Shown here: in pieces, positions 60,264 through 64,000 of the stretch
Layout of the letters: the number at the start of each line of letters is the position of its first letter
Numbering within the stretch: position 1 is the stretch's first letter
Source of the DNA: Porphyridium purpureum
Lineage: Eukaryota; Rhodophyta; Bangiophyceae; Porphyridiales; Porphyridiaceae
Assembly: GCA_008690995.1 (NCBI GenBank)
Contig: VRMN01000001.1
Location: 4,216,001-4,280,000 of the forward strand
Direction of reading: 5' to 3'
Length of the DNA: 64,000 nucleotides
Program-made: the position numbers and the translations under genes
The notes under the pieces: model-generated
Database searches by the model: none
The model's input: only the letters and a program-made list of their open reading frames with translations
Told to the model about the DNA's origin: nothing

Positions 60264-61088
60264 TCAGCGAAATGATTTCCTACACAGTGGACATGAGTTG
60301 CCACGATTTTCAAGCCAGCCGGACAAGCACGGCGCGTGGAAAATGTGCAAACATTCCAACTGTGCGCACGAGCGCGCCTCGGTGTGCGGCGCGAGTGCAA
60401 TTAAAGGCTCCAGGCAGATGGTACAAGTATCGTCAATGTTCAGCACGTGCTTGCCCGAGTCGGTCTTGACATGTGACGCAAGGTATGACCACGTCACAGG
60501 CGTCCACACTTTTGCGCGCACGAGCTGCTTTGTTGGTGACGCCGCGTTTGTGTCACCGCTCAGCCCAGCCTCTTGGACGGAGCGAAGATACGCAATCGGA
60601 CGGTTGTTGGACGCCGAGAGGCCAATGGAATAATCGAATGCAATGAGGCACAAGAAAAAGAGGAGCAGGCTTAGCACCAATGCCGCAGACAAGATATAAG
60701 CTCGCACCTTCCGGTCGTAAGCACACGGCGCGCGTGGTGGCTTCCTACAAAAAGCGTGGCGGTCAGAAACGTCAAAGTGCCGCCAGTCGGTCGCCGCCGA
60801 GTCCTTCCACTGACATTCAACCTTTGCGGGTATGGTGCAGACGGGCTCTTGCTGCAGGTTCACCTTTGCGCCTGGGTTCGCCGCTTCCGCGTCCATTTCC
60901 AGAGCCCTTGCTCCCGTCAAACGCTCACACACTTGCGCCTCACAGCGCTGCACGTGATCTCCCGCCGCGCTGCACGCCTCCTCGCTGACCGCATTTGCGT
61001 TACCAACCATGACTGCCACCACCGCCACCACCAGCCCGACCACCAGCAGCTGCTGCTGCTGCTGCCGCCGCCGCCGCCGCCGCCGCAT
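60264..61088 (-). CDS. Membrane-anchored RING-H2 E3 ubiquitin ligase
   Basis: 274 residues from ATG 61088. It begins with a short run of arginines and glutamines and then LLVVGLVVAVVAVMVGNANA, a signal peptide. The next roughly 110 residues are Cys-rich (about seven cysteines) and probably luminal. A membrane segment YILSAALVLSLLLFFLCLIAF follows. The C terminus is a RING-H2 finger, C-T-I-C...C-L-H-I-F-H-A-P-C...C-P-L-C, the C3H2C3 zinc pattern of E3 ligases. Topology would place the RING in the cytosol, as in PA-TM-RING ligases, although no PA domain is visible. The frame is open to an ATG at 61217, which would add 43 residues ahead of the leader. The CTG/CCG trinucleotide run at the start encodes the Q/R tract and may vary in length. 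Confidence 0.82.
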   Translation of the reverse strand: MRRRRRRRQQQQQLLVVGLVVAVVAVMVGNANAVSEEACSAAGDHVQRCEAQVCERLTGARALEMDAEAANPGAKVNLQQEPVCTIPAKVECQWKDSAATDWRHFDVSDRHAFCRKPPRAPCAYDRKVRAYILSAALVLSLLLFFLCLIAFDYSIGLSASNNRPIAYLRSVQEAGLSGDTNAASPTKQLVRAKVWTPVTWSYLASHVKTDSGKHVLNIDDTCTICLEPLIALAPHTEARSCAQLECLHIFHAPCLSGWLENRGNSCPLCRKSFR

Positions 61089-62119
61089 GTCCGCCGCTGA
61101 ACTGCCACGACGTGCTCGCGTCACGCCGCCCTCTCCAGTCCGTCGTCGCAGCACGCACATCTCTCCCACTGGTGCAGCAACCACCACGCCATGCATCCTC
61201 TCCACCATCCTCACCATCCCCCCCTCTCCGCATCATTCACCTCAAGAGGCCCCTTCTTGCTTTCACCAAACCCCCGCCCCCCCTTTTCCCCTTTTCATTC
61301 ACGGGCCGTTTTCAACGCGCAAGGTTTCAAGGTGGCCAAGTCGCGCCTCGGCTGTGTTTTGGAAGGTAACTCACATTGCAGAAGATATGACACGTCAGGG
61401 ACGAGCGTGGCGATACTGGTAGTGATCGTGGCAATAGTGGCAATGATGGTTGCCATGATGGTGATGTCAATGGAGAGACCGCATGGACAGACACACAAAC
61501 ACGTATACCATCCACAGAGGGAGAGAGCGAGCCAGCCCGAGAGACAGGGAGACATAGAGCTCACGTACATGCGTCAGATTTTCGCCGCATAGGCATCGGA
61601 ATCGGAGTAAGCGATGGTTGACTTGGGGGTGGGTGTTCATGTGGCGACTGTACAGCTGCCGATATTTTATTAACGTTAAAAACGTAATGATAAAGAAATT
61701 GCGGAAATGAGGTGTACAGCGGCTGCTAACGTGGACACCAAGGACGTGGAATAAAATGAGAGTAGGGTACAGTTTAGAGTATTCGCAAGCTGATGGGATA
61801 ACACTAGTTTGATGGAGTGGGCGGTGGCAGCATGAACGCGGATAGAAGACGCGGCTGTGGGTGACGGGGGGAAGAAGGGAAGGGGAACGGGAAGAGCCGG
61901 TGCGGTGAGTTGGGTTTCGAGAGCAGAAGCAAGAGACACAGTCCAGGAGCGGTGCGGCGCGCGTGGGGTATGGGAGAATAAGCACACAGTTTCTCCTATC
62001 CTTGAAGAAGGCTTGGCCTGCTTTTCGGTGTCAGCGGTTGTTCTCCTGCAGCGCCTGGGTGCGGTGGAGTGGGATTGGTCCGTGAGCGCAGTGTGTCTTG
62101 CCCGCGCAGCGCTCGGCAG
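61089..62119. other. Intergenic region between RING-H2 and four-TM genes
   Basis: About 1 kb, divergent promoters. It contains pyrimidine-rich runs on the plus strand (CCCCCGCCCCCCCTTTTCCCC near 61267), a GGCAATAGTGGCAATGATGG short repeat near 61424-61460, and a GAGAGA run near 61519. An AT-rich core near 61660-61690 (TTTTATTAACGTTAAAAACG) includes the palindrome TTAACGTTAA. Open frames here (for example 61467-61985 minus) have no protein-like features. Confidence 0.45.
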
Positions 62120-62899
62120 ATGGATTGGTTAAGTGGAAAGGCGCTGGACCGGCAGCTCAGCGGGCTGGGGCTTGATGCTGATTTGGGAGGCACTGGCGCG
62201 AGGGAAAGTAAGTTCTCTGTGTTTGGTACGAATGCCGCTGCGGATGTGGAGGTTGAAGCCGCAGTTGACACATCCAGTGACGTCAAAAATTTCCCGCCCC
62301 TTCTAAAGCTCTTTTACGTGGGCGAGTTGAGCTCGCTTCGCATCGAGGCCGCTCAAAAGGTCTTGCGACGGTCGCGCGCGCTGCTGGTAGCGACGTGCGC
62401 CACGCTATTCGTGAATCTGGGCGTGAACGTGTACGTCACGGCCATAGGCGCAGATCTGGGATGGCTCGGGCTTGTGCTTTCGCCAATTCTGGGATTTGGC
62501 TTTGTGATGCTCGCGTGCACGGCCTACGCCATGACATTTCGCGGCGCACGATTTTCGTCCGCAAACGTGATGCGGAACGCAAGCTTCATGGACATTGCGC
62601 TCATTGCCATCTCGCTGCTGTATACGCTAATGCCAGTCATTAACTTCAACGGCTGGTTCAGATTCCTTGTCTTTAATTACGGCGACGTGGTCTACAAGGT
62701 GCTGGTCGCCATTGAGGCGCTGATTTGGACGGTGCTCACGATCGCTCGTGTTTTCGTGCTCATTTCCTTGAACCAGGTCATCGAAATCTTGTCTGGCGAA
62801 GGACAAGACACGTTCACCACTCGGACATCGAACGCCGCGCGAGCCGAATCTCTCGCGCAAATCCGCAACACGTATCGCGGTAACGGCACGACTAGCTGA
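62120..62899 (+). CDS. Four-TM membrane protein, unknown
   Basis: 259 residues from ATG 62120 (MDWLSGKALDRQLSG), the first in-frame ATG. The soluble N-terminal part of about 85 residues has FFPPLLKLFYVGEL-like helices (here NFPPLLKLFYVGEL). Four membrane segments follow, at about 87-107, 112-136, 150-172 and 195-218, and a polar C-terminal tail (GEGQDTFTTRTSNAARAESLAQIRN). It has no signal peptide or charged motif suggesting a transporter. The tetraspan plan with both ends cytosolic resembles vesicle membrane proteins, but I do not recognise the family. Preceded by the 1-kb divergent region. Confidence 0.68.
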   Translation: MDWLSGKALDRQLSGLGLDADLGGTGARESKFSVFGTNAAADVEVEAAVDTSSDVKNFPPLLKLFYVGELSSLRIEAAQKVLRRSRALLVATCATLFVNLGVNVYVTAIGADLGWLGLVLSPILGFGFVMLACTAYAMTFRGARFSSANVMRNASFMDIALIAISLLYTLMPVINFNGWFRFLVFNYGDVVYKVLVAIEALIWTVLTIARVFVLISLNQVIEILSGEGQDTFTTRTSNAARAESLAQIRNTYRGNGTTS

Positions 62900-64000
62900 A
62901 AGCTAGCTATGCGCCGGAAAAAATTCAACCACGAATGGACACGAAGAATTCGCGAATGACAGGTCGTGCCGTTTCTGTCTCGGGCGACAGACGCTGTAAA
63001 TTGTCTCTATATCATACGATGAGCGCGTCAACTTTATGCGCGAGCTGTTTGCCCCCATACGCCCAGAGTCTCTGCGGGCTGCTACGTCTGTTGCATTGTA
63101 GATGCCTGCCAGAAGCCGTTTGCGGCGGACTTTGTGGGTCATGAACAAACGGCCTCACTTTGCCGTTTAAATTGTAAAAGTGGACAAGGTATCTTTCTAC
63201 TCCAAGACTGGATGTGACTAGTGTCTGATGATGTGTTGTTGGGTCAGAACCGCAAAAGCACGTGTTCGCGAATAGGCTGCTGCCCAAAGTGTCGTGGACA
63301 GGAAGAGCAACGCCGCCGCGTTCTGAAGGGTTGCGACTGAAAATCACTTGCCACTCACTATCGATGGTCCATGGTCCGCTTCTTAATGACATAGAAAGGA
63401 GTGTTGTCAGCAGACGTTTCGCGTGAATGCCGCAGTGAACCTTTCAGCAGAGCCGAAAGCATGCGTTTTCGATGCGGACGTTCTGCACATCAGAAAGAGC
63501 ATCATACTCGTGCCCAGCAGTCCACGTACGGTGGTAGAAGCCAGGCCAGGTGCAGAACTTGGCAAGTGAATGGAGTCCAGTAACGTCCGGAGTACGAATC
63601 AACCCTCCAAAAGTGAAACTTCTCCATGCGAAGCATGCTCGTCCCCGGTTCTGATGCACAACCAAGTTTTGTAACTATAAACCGTTAACAATCAGATGCC
63701 AATTCAACCATCTTTGATAGGAAGATATTGCTAGCAATTCGTGTTTACTTAATATATTGATCTTGTGTCACTAAAATGCGTCTATTTTAGCAGACAATAA
63801 TTCAAGATGGCTAAACGGTTGAAAGGCTCGCATGCTGCGTCGGAAAATGCGGTTCGCTTACTTGCAGTACAGCAGCCGCGCATGAGCCGAGAAACCGGTA
63901 AGCCGCCTGAACCGACGAGCCAAGCGTGCGTGCGCGACGGGCAGAGGTGTTTGCGTCTCACGTGCGGGTTCAAGAAAAATTATCCTCGAGATGGGATCGG
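62900..64000. other. No gene seen
   Basis: About 1.1 kb with lower G+C than the genes on its left and only short frames. No recognisable motif, repeat or RNA gene. It may be the 3' region of the four-TM gene plus the start of an intergenic region running off the window. Confidence 0.5.

Noticed and set aside
61467-61985. 172-codon minus-strand frame in the RING-H2 / four-TM interval
   Set aside because: Composition is intergenic-like, with pyrimidine runs and no conserved pattern; it overlaps a likely promoter region.
1-64000. tRNA, rRNA, riboswitch or Shine-Dalgarno features
   Set aside because: No cloverleaf with conserved A and B boxes, no rRNA segment, and the gene content is eukaryotic. 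GGTTCGAAT at 49508 lies in copia coding sequence without tRNA arms.

Overview
The window reads as nuclear DNA of a eukaryotic alga with few introns, most plausibly a unicellular red alga of the Porphyridium type. The right-hand genes are eukaryotic families (exportin-6-like karyopherin, NDRG, RING-H2, HAD/SAK-type protein), all readable without introns and packed tightly. One small protein starts with the phenylalanine-containing MAF leader typical of plastid transit peptides in red-lineage algae. The species is an inference; no rRNA or organellar marker is present.

Layout. 1-3.3 kb: mostly unassigned, with a faint Ty1/copia RNase H fossil and one member of a dispersed repeat. 3.3-6.8 kb: a cluster of endogenous CRESS-DNA virus copies, all on the minus strand. 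It holds one whole-looking rep plus cap pair, then two stem-loop replication origins with the circovirus-type nonamer TAGTATTAC and one half origin, each followed by a rep fossil. 6.8-42.0 kb: four successive higher-order units. In order each has an AT-rich block (R) with a conserved TAATGCATT box, a GC-rich stretch, a decayed gene-like segment (Sel1/coiled-coil in units 2 and 4), a 20-bp minisatellite (not seen in unit 1), and a minus-strand LINE with a restriction-like endonuclease. LINE A (9.1-14.7 kb) is a separate subfamily that looks whole in ORF2. LINEs B, C and D are one subfamily and are broken. LINE B is split by a young chromovirus (Ty3/gypsy) at 17.6-24.3 kb with identical-looking LTRs and a GGTA target duplication. 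42.0-47.5 kb: a whole-looking Ty3/gypsy element whose LTRs carry two heat-shock elements. 47.5-51.4 kb: the 5' part of a Ty1/copia element cut off at the gypsy LTR.

51.9-62.9 kb is a compact host gene block: exportin-6-like (minus), small plastid-type membrane protein (plus), secreted/ER coiled-coil multi-membrane protein (plus), HAD/SAK-like (minus), NDRG-like (plus), RING-H2 membrane E3 ligase (minus), four-TM protein (plus). Neighbours are divergent or convergent with roughly 100-900 bp between them. 62.9-64.0 kb holds no gene I can support.

The genes do not form one pathway. The window is a boundary between a transposon- and virus-rich repeat domain, possibly subtelomeric, and a normal gene-dense domain, with a sharp switch near 51.4-51.9 kb. 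Everything here was read by eye. Product names rest on motifs and remembered family sequences, not on searches.
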